A stretch of 64,000 nucleotides of DNA from Hydrogenophilales bacterium (GTDB taxonomy: Bacteria > Pseudomonadota > Gammaproteobacteria > Burkholderiales > Thiobacillaceae). Of this stretch, positions 24,520-34,185 are shown piece after piece; positions within the stretch are counted from its first letter, which is position 1, and each line of letters begins with the position of its first letter. The stretch lies in assembly GCA_016703155.1 (NCBI GenBank), contig JADJCP010000002.1, forward strand, positions 372,001 through 436,000, read 5' to 3'. The translations under genes were made by a program, and so were the position numbers. A model generated the notes under the pieces. It ran no database searches. It saw nothing but the letters and a program-made list of their open reading frames with translations, and was not told where the DNA came from.

Positions 24520-26847
24520 TCAATTAAGGATCTTGCCCAGTTTGATCAACTGGGTTTCGCCGCTGCCGCCGTCGACGCCATCGTTATCGTTGACGATATA
24601 CACGTCGCCGTTCGGCAGCACGGCTGCCCCTTCGATCTTCTCGGGCACGTTGCCGCCGGGTTTCTTCAGGTCGGCTACCAGATCCCGTACCAGAACCTTG
24701 GTCAGAGTGGCGCCATCCGCCTTGCCGGTCAGATCGATGCGGTACAGACGTTTGATGCGTGCATCCGGGCCCCCCTGGTTGTCGCGCTCGACCACCAGGA
24801 ATTGGTTGCCGCCAAGACTGGTGATGTCGGATAGGCCAACCCAACCGCCGTTCGGCGAGCTCACCGGATCCAGCGGATAGAACATGAACTGCCAGGTCTT
24901 GGCGGCCAGATCATAGAGACCGATGCGGGCATGGGCTTCACCGTTCCAGGCGCGCTGGAAGGCGACGGCCAATTTGCCGTTGGCCTCGGCGACGCCCTCG
25001 AAACCGAAGCGTAATTGCACCGCGTTGAGTTCGGCCGGCAAGGCGACGACCTCCTGAATGACGCCGGTGGCATCGACCCGGAGCAGTAGGTTCGCTTTGG
25101 ATACGGCGCTCGTCGTACCGCCTTCACCGGTGATCGTGCCGGCGCCTTCGGAGGCCAGCCAAAAGCCGCCAGCACTGGCCACCGCGATGCCCTCTGGATC
25201 GATATTGACGCTGCCGTCGGCGTTGATCATAGCGGCTAGATCGACATCGTCGAAGGCGGTGGCGCTCTTTGCATCGGGCAGCGAAGCGGCCAATGCGGCG
25301 AGCACGCCGGCGCTGTCCTTGATGACGGTTTCGCTCTTGATGCGCGCCGGAGTCTGGCTCAGGTCGATCTCGAAAATCCGGTTGGCGCGATTGAAGCTGT
25401 CATTGACCGTCCAGAGACTGCTATTCGAGGCGCCAGCGGCCAAGCCGGACAGCGCGCTCCAAGGGATCGGCGTGCCGTCGGCGCGGTCGACGGATTGCAG
25501 CGTCGGATAGCTGGCCGAGGCCTTCTGGTACTGATAGATGTTGACCACGGAACGCACCACGCCGCCGCGATCGTCTTCCTCGCTGGCGGCCACCAGCAGG
25601 TTGCGGCCCGGAATGGCGAGCACGCCTTCCGGACCGACGCCGGCGGGCAGCACCTGTTTGAAGGCCGGCGCGTTCTTGGTGCTCAGATCGTAGACGGCGA
25701 CCACGCTGGAACGCTCGGAGGCCACGAACAGGTAGTCGGTGCCGGCGAAATGGCCGAACTCGGCGTTCTCGGGCTCGTTGCCCTTCGCGTCCGAGCGCCG
25801 GTCGTTGTAATGGCCGATGCGCGCCATGAGGTGTTCGAGCGCATTGCCGGCCTCATAGGCGACGCTGCCGTCCTTGTTGAAGATGGTATAGCCGCGGCTG
25901 CCGCCGTTCAGGTCGCCCTCGTTGGCGGTGACGAACTGGTTCTTCGAAATCCAGGTGACGCCATCCGGCTCGCGCAGCCGGTTGGCCTGGGTCTGGGTGA
26001 AATTCACCAGGTTGGGCCGTTCGTCGGTGGTGTCGACGCCGCTCAGGTTGACGCTGCCGGCGCTGAAGTGCGCCGTCACCGCGCCGGTCTTGAGGTCCAC
26101 CAGGGCGATATGGTTGTTTTCCTGCAAGGTCACGACGGCGATGTTGTCCTCGTTGATATCGACGTACTCGGGTTCCGGGTCGGTCGGGAACAGCGCCGCC
26201 AGGCCGGTCAGGCTGACATTGCGCGTCTTCCAGGTGGTGGGCGCGCCGACCGAGTCGACGATCACCAGGCTGCCCGCCGGTGCTTGCGGCGGCGCGCCAT
26301 CGCCCAGGTCCTCGTCACGCTCGTTCTCGATGACCACGGCGACATACTTGCCGTCCTTGCTCACCGCCACCGAGTCGGGCTGGCCCGGCATGGCGATCTC
26401 GGCAACAAGCGTGCGCGTGGCGATGTCGACCACGGCCAGCTTGCCCGAGGTATTGACGAAGTTCGCCGAGGTGTTCACCGCCACCAGGGCATAGCCGCCC
26501 AGCACGGTCACCGAGGTGGGCTCGCCGCCCATGGCCAGTCGGCCCTTGGCAACCGGCGCGGCGGGATTGGCGATATCGATGAAGCCGACCTCGCCTTTCG
26601 GGCTATTGGAATAAATCAGGGTCATGCCGTCGCTGCTGGCGGCGACGATCTCGGCGGCGGTCACGTCGTCTGATTCGCATGAGGCGCCGACTTGCGAACA
26701 CACCGCGAAGGACGCCACGCGATTGAAGAACATGTCGGGGTTCGACTTCGAAGCCACCGGCGTGTCGTCGTCATCACAGGCGCTCAGGCCGAAGGTAAAC
26801 GTGGCAATAACGGCAAGCGCGAGCAAACTCTTCTTGAAATACGGCAT
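24520..26847 (-). CDS. Lipoprotein with beta-propeller and esterase-like phytase domains
   Basis: 775 residues. Lipoprotein signal with lipobox LSAC (C24). The N-terminal part (about 40-420) has repeated beta-propeller blades (GEVGFIDIANPAAPV, GKLAVVDIATRTLV, LFVASERSSVVAVYDL), like choice-of-anchor/gluconolactonase-type repeats. The C-terminal part (about 450-775) matches the esterase-like activity of phytase domain (NIDPEGIAV, FGFEGVAEANGKLAVAFQRAWNG, GLSDITSLGGNQFLVVERDNQGG, IEGAAVLPNGDVYIVNDND). Probably surface or periplasmic; the substrate could be a phosphate ester but is not certain. Confidence 0.8.
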   Translation of the reverse strand: MPYFKKSLLALAVIATFTFGLSACDDDDTPVASKSNPDMFFNRVASFAVCSQVGASCESDDVTAAEIVAASSDGMTLIYSNSPKGEVGFIDIANPAAPVAKGRLAMGGEPTSVTVLGGYALVAVNTSANFVNTSGKLAVVDIATRTLVAEIAMPGQPDSVAVSKDGKYVAVVIENERDEDLGDGAPPQAPAGSLVIVDSVGAPTTWKTRNVSLTGLAALFPTDPEPEYVDINEDNIAVVTLQENNHIALVDLKTGAVTAHFSAGSVNLSGVDTTDERPNLVNFTQTQANRLREPDGVTWISKNQFVTANEGDLNGGSRGYTIFNKDGSVAYEAGNALEHLMARIGHYNDRRSDAKGNEPENAEFGHFAGTDYLFVASERSSVVAVYDLSTKNAPAFKQVLPAGVGPEGVLAIPGRNLLVAASEEDDRGGVVRSVVNIYQYQKASASYPTLQSVDRADGTPIPWSALSGLAAGASNSSLWTVNDSFNRANRIFEIDLSQTPARIKSETVIKDSAGVLAALAASLPDAKSATAFDDVDLAAMINADGSVNIDPEGIAVASAGGFWLASEGAGTITGEGGTTSAVSKANLLLRVDATGVIQEVVALPAELNAVQLRFGFEGVAEANGKLAVAFQRAWNGEAHARIGLYDLAAKTWQFMFYPLDPVSSPNGGWVGLSDITSLGGNQFLVVERDNQGGPDARIKRLYRIDLTGKADGATLTKVLVRDLVADLKKPGGNVPEKIEGAAVLPNGDVYIVNDNDGVDGGSGETQLIKLGKILN

Positions 26848-26935
26848 GGTGCAATCCCCTTTGTACGGTGTTGGAACCGTGAAAGGGTAGTGACCGTCGA
26901 TGACAGTCAGATTACATGACCGCTAGGGACGCGCT

Positions 26936-27050
26936 GAAGAATTCGTCGCGAGGCGCGCAGCGACGTGGCGATCCATAGGCTGTTGATTTATAGAGTGCAC
27001 TGGATTGCGGCGCTTCGCTCGCAATGACCATGAGCGAAGAAATCAGCGTT
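26936..27050 (+). repeat. Dispersed repeat, copy 1 (inverted partner at 37398-37516)
   Basis: About 115 bases from GAAGAATTCGTC to AAATCAGCGTT. The reverse complement of 37398-37516 aligns with only a handful of differences (roughly 90% by eye). The core, including GGATTGC and CGCTTCGCTCGCAATGA, is self-complementary in part. Confidence 0.85.
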
Positions 27051-27121
27051 TGCCCAAGTACTGTCCCACCACGGTCAACAGCCCGGTCCGGTCTGCTGCG
27101 CCGCGGCCTGCCTGTGGCGCC

Positions 27122-28600
27122 TCAGTTTCGTATCAGCAGCGCCACCCCCAGCCCCACCCCGAAGCCGGTGATGTCCGTGCCCACCGCGCCCAGTCCACCC
27201 TTGCAGCGGCTGGCCGACAGATCGACGTGCAGCCAGGGCGTGTCGGCAACGAAGCGTTGCAGGAAGCGCGCGGCGAGAATGTGGTCGGCCTCGCTTTCCA
27301 GGGTGCATTGCTTGACGTCGGCGACCGGCGAGTCGAGTTCCTCGTCGTAGTCCTCGGGCATGGGAAAGGCGACGACGCGCTCCCCGACCGTCTGGCCGGC
27401 GGCAACCGCCTGGGCGGCGAGGGCGTCGCGGTTGCTGACGATGCCGCTCATGCGTTCGCCGACGGCGACGGCCATGCTGCCGGTGAGCGTGGCGAAGTCG
27501 ATGATGGTTTCGGGCTTGGCGCGCGCCGCCAGGGTGAGCGTGTCGGCCAGGACCATGCGGCCTTCGGCGTCGGTGTGGACGATCTCGATGCTGGTGCCGT
27601 TGAGTGCCTTGACCACTTCGTTCTGGGTGTAGGCCTCGGGCGACAGGTGGTTCTGGGCGATGGCCAGCCAGGCGTCGATGCGCAGCGGCAACTTCAGGCG
27701 CGTTGCGGCGTGCAGGATGCCCAGGACCACGGCGGAGCCGTTCATGTCGTCGTGCATGTTGTTCATGTAGCGCGCCGGCTTCAGGTTGTGACCGCCGGTG
27801 TCGAAGCAGATGCCCTTGCCGACAGGGGGCGAGTGTCTTGCCCTTGGCACGCTTGGACACACCGTCGTAGGTGAGGTGGACGATGGCCGCGTCACCTTTC
27901 GGCTGCCGCGCGCCACGGCGAGGAAGGCGCCGGCGCCGAGTTTTTCCAGCTTGCCGAGATCGTATTCCTCGATGCTCCAACCCGAGTCCTTGGCCAAGGC
28001 GCGGATGCGCTTGCGATAGCTGCCGGGTGTCAGCAGGTTGGGCGGCAGCCAGGTGAGTTCGCGGGTCAGTTGGCTGCCTTCGGCGACGGCGATCTCGCGG
28101 TTCAGGTCGAGACCGGCGACGCCATGGATGACGATGCGTTTCAGCGGCGCCGTCGCCTTCTCGGTCTTCCAGTGCGTCAGCGGTTGGCCGTTGAGCAGGC
28201 CGACGCTGGCGGCGCTGCGCATGGCACGCTCAATAAAGCCGGGGTCGCCGTAGGCGGCAATATCGATCTGCGCCGGGTGTTCGTCGAGCAGCGGTTTCAG
28301 CGCCTTGCGCAGCTTGGTCTGCCAATCGAAGGCACTGGCCTTTTCGTCCAGACGCAGCCAGCTTGAGAGGCAGCCGCCGGGCAGTTCCAGCATCAGGCTG
28401 GATTTGGCGAGCGCACCGGCCTTTTTGTCCTGGCGTTTCAGGGCGGACTCGACCGCGACATGGTCCGGGGCATCGTGCCAAGCATCGCCGGCGGGCAGGA
28501 TGACGAGCAGATGCGTCGTCTTCGCCGGACGGGCGCGCAGCGCGTCGGCGTGTTGCGTGAGGCTGGCCAGCGGGCTTTTCGCGGGTGATGTCGAGTTCAT
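27122..28600 (-). CDS. pepA: Leucyl aminopeptidase (M17) with two compensating frameshifts
   Basis: 492 residues as read. M17 motifs are visible: GKGICFDTGG, NNMHDDMNGSA, NTDAEGR-like VHTDAEGRMVLADTL and ATLTGSMAVAVG. Between GAFLAVARGS and VGKGICF about 28 residues are in the wrong frame. The alternative frame gives the expected KGDAAIVHLTYDGVSKRAKG. One base is missing near 27899-27902 and one is extra in the five-G run 27825-27829. Correcting both restores a normal enzyme, so indel errors are likely. M17 enzymes are hexameric two-metal peptidases. Confidence 0.85.
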   Translation of the reverse strand: MNSTSPAKSPLASLTQHADALRARPAKTTHLLVILPAGDAWHDAPDHVAVESALKRQDKKAGALAKSSLMLELPGGCLSSWLRLDEKASAFDWQTKLRKALKPLLDEHPAQIDIAAYGDPGFIERAMRSAASVGLLNGQPLTHWKTEKATAPLKRIVIHGVAGLDLNREIAVAEGSQLTRELTWLPPNLLTPGSYRKRIRALAKDSGWSIEEYDLGKLEKLGAGAFLAVARGSRKVTRPSSTSPTTVCPSVPRARHSPPVGKGICFDTGGHNLKPARYMNNMHDDMNGSAVVLGILHAATRLKLPLRIDAWLAIAQNHLSPEAYTQNEVVKALNGTSIEIVHTDAEGRMVLADTLTLAARAKPETIIDFATLTGSMAVAVGERMSGIVSNRDALAAQAVAAGQTVGERVVAFPMPEDYDEELDSPVADVKQCTLESEADHILAARFLQRFVADTPWLHVDLSASRCKGGLGAVGTDITGFGVGLGVALLIRN

Positions 28601-28780
28601 CAGACTTCCTTAATATTGACGCGGCAAATAGTGACTATTGAATTGACTTAAGGCTAGACGGAATCGATAATTCGTTACCTTCGATAAATACGATTGTTTC
28701 ACGAAACCGTTCGCCTGAATCGGGTTCCCGCCATGTCGCATGCGCGGTCGCAGCCCACCCCATCCGGAGACCCCACACCC

Positions 28781-31452
28781 ATGTCCATACTCGATCACGA
28801 CATCGATCCTCAGGAAACGCGCGAGTGGCTCGACGCCCTCGCCGCCGTCATTGAAGAGGAAGGCACGGAACGCGCCCACTATCTGCTCGAAAAGCTCATC
28901 GACAAGGCGCGCCGCTCGGGCGCCTACCTACCCTACAACGCCACCACCGCCTATGTGAACACCATCCCGGTGCACAAGCAGGACAAGCACCCCGGCGATG
29001 TCGCCATGGAATCGCGCATCAAGGCGCTGATCCGCTGGAACGCCGTCGCCTGCGTCATGCGCGCCAACGAGAAGGCGCCCGGTGTCGGCGGCCATATCGC
29101 CAGCTTCCAGTCGGCGGCGACGCTTTATGAGGTCGGCTTCAATCACTTCTTCCACGGTCCCGAGGCCGATCACGGCGGCGACCTGGTGTTCTTCCAGGGC
29201 CATTCGGCGCCCGGCGTCTACGCGCGCGCCTTTCTCGAAGGCCGGGTCAATGAAGAACAATTCGGCAACTTCCGCCAGGAAGCCAAGGGCGACGGCATCC
29301 CCTCCTATCCGCATCCCTGGCTGATGCCCGATTTCTGGCAGTTCCCGACGGTGTCGATGGGCCTCGGCCCCTTGCAGGCCATCTACCAGGCGCGCTTCAT
29401 GCGCTATCTGCACGACCGGGGCATCGCCGACACCTCCGGCCGCCATGTCTGGGCCTTCCTCGGCGACGGCGAAACCGACGAGCCGGAATCGCTCGGCGCG
29501 ATCACCCTCGCCTCGCGCGAGAAACTCGACAACCTGATCTTCGTCATCAACTGTAACTTGCAGCGTCTTGACGGCCCAGTACGCGGCAACGGCAAGATCA
29601 TCCAAGAACTCGAAGGCGTGTTCCGTGGCGCAGGCTGGAACGTCATCAAGGTGGTATGGGGTCCTACTGGGACCCGCTGCTGGCCATGGACGGCAAGGGC
29701 ATCCTGCGCCAGCGCATGGAAGAATGCGTCGACGGCGAATACCAGAACTTCAAGGCCAAGGGCGGCGCCTACACCCGCGAGCACTTTTTCGGCAAATATC
29801 CGGAATTGAAGGAGATGGTCGCGGCCATGTCCGACGAGGACATCTGGCGCCTGAACCGAGGCGGCCACGATCCGCACAAGGTGTTCGCGGCCTACGCGGC
29901 GGCGGTCAAGCACACCGGCCAGCCGACGGTGATCCTCGCCAAGACGGTGAAGGGGTACGGCATGGGCGCCTCGGGTGAGGCGCAGAACCCGACGCACCAG
30001 CAGAAGAAAATGGGTCTGGACGACCTGCGCGCCTTCCGCGACCGCTTCCAGATCCCGATCCCGGACGATCAACTGGAGCAGTTGCCCTTCTATCGCCCGA
30101 CCGAAGACAGCGCCGAGATGAAGTACCTGCGCGCCCGTCGCGAGGCCCTGGGCGGCTTCATGCCGGCGCGCCGCGCCAAGGCCGAGCCGCTGACCGCGCC
30201 GCCGCTGTCCAGCTTCCAGGCCCTGCTCGAAGCCACCGGCGAACGCGAAATCTCCACCACCATGGCCTTCGTGCGCCTGCTCACCAGCCTGTTGCGCGAC
30301 AAGACCCTGGGCCGGCATATCGTCCCCATCGTTCCGGACGAAGCGCGCACCTTCGGCATGGAAGGCCTGTTCCGCCAGGTCGGCATCTATTCCTCGTCGG
30401 GCCAGCTCTACGAGCCGCTCGATTCGGATCAGGTGATGTACTACCGCGAGGACAAGGGCGGCCAGATCCTCGAAGAAGGCATCAACGAAGCCGGCGCCTT
30501 CTCGTCGTGGATTGCCGCCGCCACCTCGTACAGCACCAGCAACGTCCAGATGATCCCGTTCTACATCTATTACTCGATGTTCGGCTTCCAGCGCATCGGC
30601 GACCTGGCCTGGGCGGCCGGCGACTCGCGGGCGCGCGGCTTCCTGCTCGGCGGCACCGCCGGCCGGACGACGCTGAACGGCGAAGGCTTGCAGCACGAAG
30701 ACGGCCACAGCCACTTGCAGGCGGCGATGATCCCCAACTGCATTGCCTATGACCCGACCTTCCATTACGAGCTGGCGGTCATCCTCCAGGACGGCATGCG
30801 GCGCATGTTCCAGGAACAGGAAGACGTCTTCTATTACCTGACGGTGATGAACGAGAACTACAGCCACCCCGCCCTGCCCAAGGGCGCCGAAGCCGGCATC
30901 CTGAAAGGCCTGTATCGCTTCAGCGAGGCCGCCAAGGGCAAGGGCAAAGCCAAGAAGCCCAGAGTCCAGCTGTTGGGCTCGGGCACCATCCTGCGCGAGG
31001 TGATCGCCGCCGCCGAATTGCTGGACAGCGACTGGGGCGTTGCCGCCGATGTCTGGAGTGCCACCAGCTTCAACGAACTGCGCCGCGAGGCCCAGGACGT
31101 GCACCGCTGGAACCTGATGCACCCGGACAAGAAGCAGAAACAGAGCTACGTCGAACAGTGCCTGGACGGCACGGAAGGCCCGGTGATCGCCTCGACCGAC
31201 TACATGCGCGCCTTCCCGGACCAGATCCGGCCTTACATCAATCGCCGCTTCGTCACCCTGGGCACCGACGGCTTCGGCCGTTCCGACTCGCGCGAAGCGC
31301 TGCGCCGCTTCTTCGAGGTCGACCGGCACCACGTTGTCCTGGCCGCGCTCAAGGCGCTCGCCGACGACGGCGTCATCCCGGCGAGCCAGGCCGCCGAGGC
31401 GATCAAGAAATACGGGATCGACGCCGAGCGGCCGAACCCGGTGAACGTATAA
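28781..31452 (+). pseudogene. aceE: Pyruvate dehydrogenase E1 (homodimeric AceE), one-base frameshift
   Basis: About 890 residues once joined. The first frame runs from MSILDHDIDPQETREW through the thiamine diphosphate motif GDGETDEPESLG...NCNLQRLDGPVRGN to KVVWG. The second continues SYWDPLLAMDGKGILR to 31452. The break is at the four-G run 29658-29661; a fifth G restores one reading. Both halves are perfectly conserved, so a sequencing deletion is more likely than loss of an essential enzyme. Followed after 10 bases by aceF. Confidence 0.92.
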
Positions 31453-31462
31453 GGGGCCGACC

Positions 31463-32779
31463 ATGAGCATCAAGGAAGTCATCGTCCCCGATATCGGCAA
31501 CTTCAAGGACGTCGAGGTCATCGAGATCATGGTCAAGGCCGGCGACACGCTCGCCGCCGACGAATCGATCATGACCGTCGAATCCGACAAGGCCGCCATG
31601 GACATCCCGGCGCCCTTCGCCGGCACGGTCACCGAACTGAAGATCCAGGTCGGCGACAAGGTCGCCGCCGGCTCGCTGGTGCTGCTGATGGACACCTCGG
31701 CCGCCGTCGCGCCGACCGCCGCCGCCCCGGTGGTCAAGTCGTTCACACCAGCAGCGGCGGCGGTGGTCGCCACTGTCCCACCACCGTCGCACCCGGCGCC
31801 GGAAGTCCCCGCGCACATCGCCCCCAAGCACCGGCCCGCGCCGGTCGCCGAGCATGCCGAATTCGCCGCCGGCAAGCTGTCGCACGCCAGCCCGGCGATC
31901 CGCCGCTTCGCCCGCGAACTCGGCGCCGACCTCAGCCGCATCCAGGGCAGCGGCCCGCGCAAGCGCATCCTCAAGGAAGACGTCCAGGAATGGATCAAGG
32001 CCGAACTCGCCAAGCCCACCGGCGAAGCCATCGGCCTGGGCCTGACCCCGGCGCCGGTGATCGACTTCGCCCAGTTCGGCGACATCGAGACGCAGGCCCT
32101 GTCGCGCATCAAGAAGCTCTCCGGCGCCAACCTGCATCGCAACTGGGTCAGCGCGCCGCACGTCACCCAGTTCGACGAGGCCGACATCACCGACCTGGAA
32201 GACTTCCGCAAATCGATGCTCGACGAAGCCGCCAAACGCGGCGTCAAGCTCACCCTGCTCGCCTTCCTGATGAAGGCCGTGGTCAACGCCCTGCGCACCT
32301 ACCCGCAGTTCAACGCCTCGCTGGCCGCCGACGGCGAAAACCTGGTGCTGAAGAAATACTTCAACATCGGCTTCGCCTGCGACACCCCCGACGGACTGGT
32401 AGTCCCGGTGGTCCGCGACGTCAACAAAAAGGACGTCATGGACATCGCCCGCGACCTGGCCGAGATGTCCGAACTGGCCCGCGAACGCAAACTCAAGGTC
32501 GACGCCATGCAGGGCGGCTGCTTCACTATCTCCAGCCTCGGCGGCATCGGCGGCACCCTGTTCACGCCGATCATCAACTGCCCCGAAGTCGCCATCCTCG
32601 GCCTGTCGCGCGCCGACTACAAACCGGTGTGGAACAAGGCCACCAAAACCTTCGAACCGCGCCTGATGCTGCCGCTGTCGCTGTCCTACGACCACCGGGT
32701 CATCGATGGCGCCGACGGTGCACGCTTCACCAGCCACCTGCGGCTGATGCTTTCGGACGTGCGTCGCTTGCTGCTGTAG
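31463..32779 (+). CDS. aceF: Dihydrolipoyl acetyltransferase E2 of pyruvate dehydrogenase
   Basis: 438 residues: one lipoyl domain (ESDKAAMDIP, lysine at about 45), an Ala/Pro linker (about 78-130), the E3-binding domain (ASPAIRRFARELGADLSRIQGSG) and the catalytic core ending SLSYDHRVIDGADGARF with the active-site His/Asp. Many AceF proteins carry two or three lipoyl domains; this one has one. The E3 gene (lpd), often next, is absent; a VapBC module follows. Confidence 0.94.
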   Translation: MSIKEVIVPDIGNFKDVEVIEIMVKAGDTLAADESIMTVESDKAAMDIPAPFAGTVTELKIQVGDKVAAGSLVLLMDTSAAVAPTAAAPVVKSFTPAAAAVVATVPPPSHPAPEVPAHIAPKHRPAPVAEHAEFAAGKLSHASPAIRRFARELGADLSRIQGSGPRKRILKEDVQEWIKAELAKPTGEAIGLGLTPAPVIDFAQFGDIETQALSRIKKLSGANLHRNWVSAPHVTQFDEADITDLEDFRKSMLDEAAKRGVKLTLLAFLMKAVVNALRTYPQFNASLAADGENLVLKKYFNIGFACDTPDGLVVPVVRDVNKKDVMDIARDLAEMSELARERKLKVDAMQGGCFTISSLGGIGGTLFTPIINCPEVAILGLSRADYKPVWNKATKTFEPRLMLPLSLSYDHRVIDGADGARFTSHLRLMLSDVRRLLL

Positions 32780-32859
32780 TTCGTAGACCCCGCCTCTTCA
32801 CGGTGCCGCATTGATCATCCGCCCCCCCCCATTGCCGGGGGGGACGTGGCACGGCTATA

Positions 32860-32889
32860 GTGTGTATATACTTCAAAACGGATACACAC
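32860..32889. promoter_or_regulatory. Inverted repeat upstream of vapB, candidate VapBC operator
   Basis: GTGTGTAT and ATACACAC separated by 14 bases, ending two bases before the vapB start codon. VapBC complexes usually repress their own promoter at such dyads. Confidence 0.6.
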
Positions 32890-32891
32890 CA

Positions 32892-33086
32892 ATGAGAACC
32901 AACATAATCATTGACGACACGCTGATGGCCGCGACGCTCCGCGCAACCGGACTCAAGACTAAAAAGGAAGTCGTCGAACTTGGCCTGAAAACCTTGCTGC
33001 GCTTGCGCCAACAATCTGAGATCAAGGCTTTGCGCGGCAAGGTACAGTGGCAAGGCGATCTCGAATCGATGCGGACAGACCGGTGA
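32892..33086 (+). CDS. vapB: VapB-family antitoxin
   Basis: 64 residues: MRTNIIIDDTLMAATLRATGL, then KTKKEVVELGLKTLLRLRQQ, the short ribbon-helix type N-terminus and helix of the VapB (DUF2191-like) antitoxins, with a C-terminal tail that would wrap the toxin. The start is the ATG right after the inverted repeat, not the in-frame upstream one. Its stop overlaps the vapC GTG start. Confidence 0.88.
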   Translation: MRTNIIIDDTLMAATLRATGLKTKKEVVELGLKTLLRLRQQSEIKALRGKVQWQGDLESMRTDR

Positions 33087-33484
33087 TTCTGGTTGATTCA
33101 AGCGTATGGATCGACTATTTCCGAGGCAACGCGACAGCGCAAACGGAAATACTCGACGAATTGCTGGGTAGCGAACCGCTGGCCATCGGTGACCTGATCC
33201 TGACGGAAGTCCTCCAGGGTTGCCGGGGTGAGCCGCAATTCCAGGAATTGCGGCAAAGGCTGGGTGCATTGGAATTGATCGTGTTGGGCGGTGAAGAAGT
33301 CGCCATCGAAACCGCGAGAAATTTCAGGCGGCTGAGGGAAAGAGGCATCACAGTGCGAAAAACCATCGACACGATCATCGCCTCGCGCTGCATTCTCGAT
33401 GGTCATGCCCTATTGCATGACGACCGAGACTTCGACCCATTCGAGCAACACCTGGGCCTACGAGTGATCGCCAGCGTCGACTGA
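33083..33484 (+). CDS. vapC: VapC PIN-domain ribonuclease toxin
   Basis: 133 residues starting at GTG (VILVDSSVWIDYFRG). PIN acidic residues: D5 in VDSSVW, the Glu of ILTEVLQG, and aspartates in IDTIIASRCILDG and LLHDDRDFDPF. It cleaves specific RNAs, often initiator tRNA or rRNA. Translation is coupled to vapB (GTGA overlap). It ends exactly where an integron integrase relic on the other strand begins. Confidence 0.9.
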   Translation: MILVDSSVWIDYFRGNATAQTEILDELLGSEPLAIGDLILTEVLQGCRGEPQFQELRQRLGALELIVLGGEEVAIETARNFRRLRERGITVRKTIDTIIASRCILDGHALLHDDRDFDPFEQHLGLRVIASVD

Positions 33485-33486
33485 AC

Positions 33487-34185
33487 CCTGGTATGGACGC
33501 CAGCAAAGACCGGGCTTCGTCGCGCGTCAACACCAAAGGCAAGCGAGTCGAGCGCTTCGCCCGGGTCACCTCGGCCAGCCAAGGGAATTCCTGCCCAAGC
33601 ACCTCTTTGTAGAGGAACAGCAGCGCCAACAGCGCCTGGGTTTGCGTAGACGCAGAGACCAGTCGATCCACGGCCAGTGAAGTCAGATACCACCGGCAAA
33701 GCCGGTGGCTTGAGATTGTGAGCGCCTCAAAGGCGCCGAAAACCAATCATCCGTCACGCCTCGCCCAAGCCGCCTCCCCCTTTGAAAAAGGGGATTAAGG
33801 GGGATTTAGCGGCCTTCGCATGACCAACCACCCCTAGAAATCCTGATGAAGCCCCCTACCCTTCGGTACCCTAGCCCCCTTTTACAAAGGGGGGAACAAC
33901 CTTCGCAGCCGACATCACAATACGACCGCCGTATACGTCAAACCTGGGTGAGTCCCCCGGCATAGCCGAGGGCTTCCCTCTTTGCGTTAAAAACGCCTCA
34001 ATCTCCACTTTGCCCATCTCAGAGGGGTGGCGTACACCATGAAAATGGATGTATCGTTTCACCCAATGGACATACGCCTACTCGGTACGCAGGCTGTAAT
34101 GTTTCAAGCGCAGCCGCTCACGCATTTGCTCAAGCAACTTCGGCGCGCGCGACGGAGGATCAGAAGAAGGGCCGTACAAGGTCAT
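33487..34185 (-). pseudogene. Decayed integron-type tyrosine integrase (IntI-like)
   Basis: N-terminal part from ATG at 34185: APKLLEQMRERLRLKHYSLR, TE, a TAG stop, AYVHWVKRYIHFHGVRHPSE, MGKVEIEAFLT. After about 295 inserted bases it resumes YLTSLAVDRLVSASTQTQAL, LALLFLYKEVLGQEFPWLAE and LPLVLTRDEARSLLAS, and ends at vapC. The core-binding domain matches integron integrases; the catalytic domain with the R/H/R/Y residues is gone. It is thus killed three ways: nonsense codon, insertion and truncation. If it was an integron, attI and cassettes would have been to its right. Confidence 0.8.
33690..33984 (-). mobile_element. Hairpin-ended insertion inside the integrase relic (IS200/IS605-type MITE candidate)
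   Basis: About 295 non-coding bases split the integrase between EAFLT and YLTSLAV. Both ends carry similar hairpins: perfect CCACCGGC/GCCGGTGG at 33690-33708, and imperfect CCCCCGGC/GCCGAGGGC at 33954-33973. Subterminal hairpins are typical of IS200/IS605 elements and their non-autonomous derivatives. Inside lie two C/G-tract repeats (33774-33808 and 33872-33896) resembling those at 59550-59760. Confidence 0.55.

Noticed and set aside
29404..32298. 964-codon open frame antisense to aceEF
   Set aside because: It lies opposite two well-conserved genes, its composition is that of a mirrored high-GC gene and it shows no domain. Other long antisense frames (46342-48141, 54990-57695, 19919-21376) are the same effect.
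32823..32843. Long C run and G run after aceF
   Set aside because: It could form a hairpin but has no T-run and may be an artefact of homopolymer calling.
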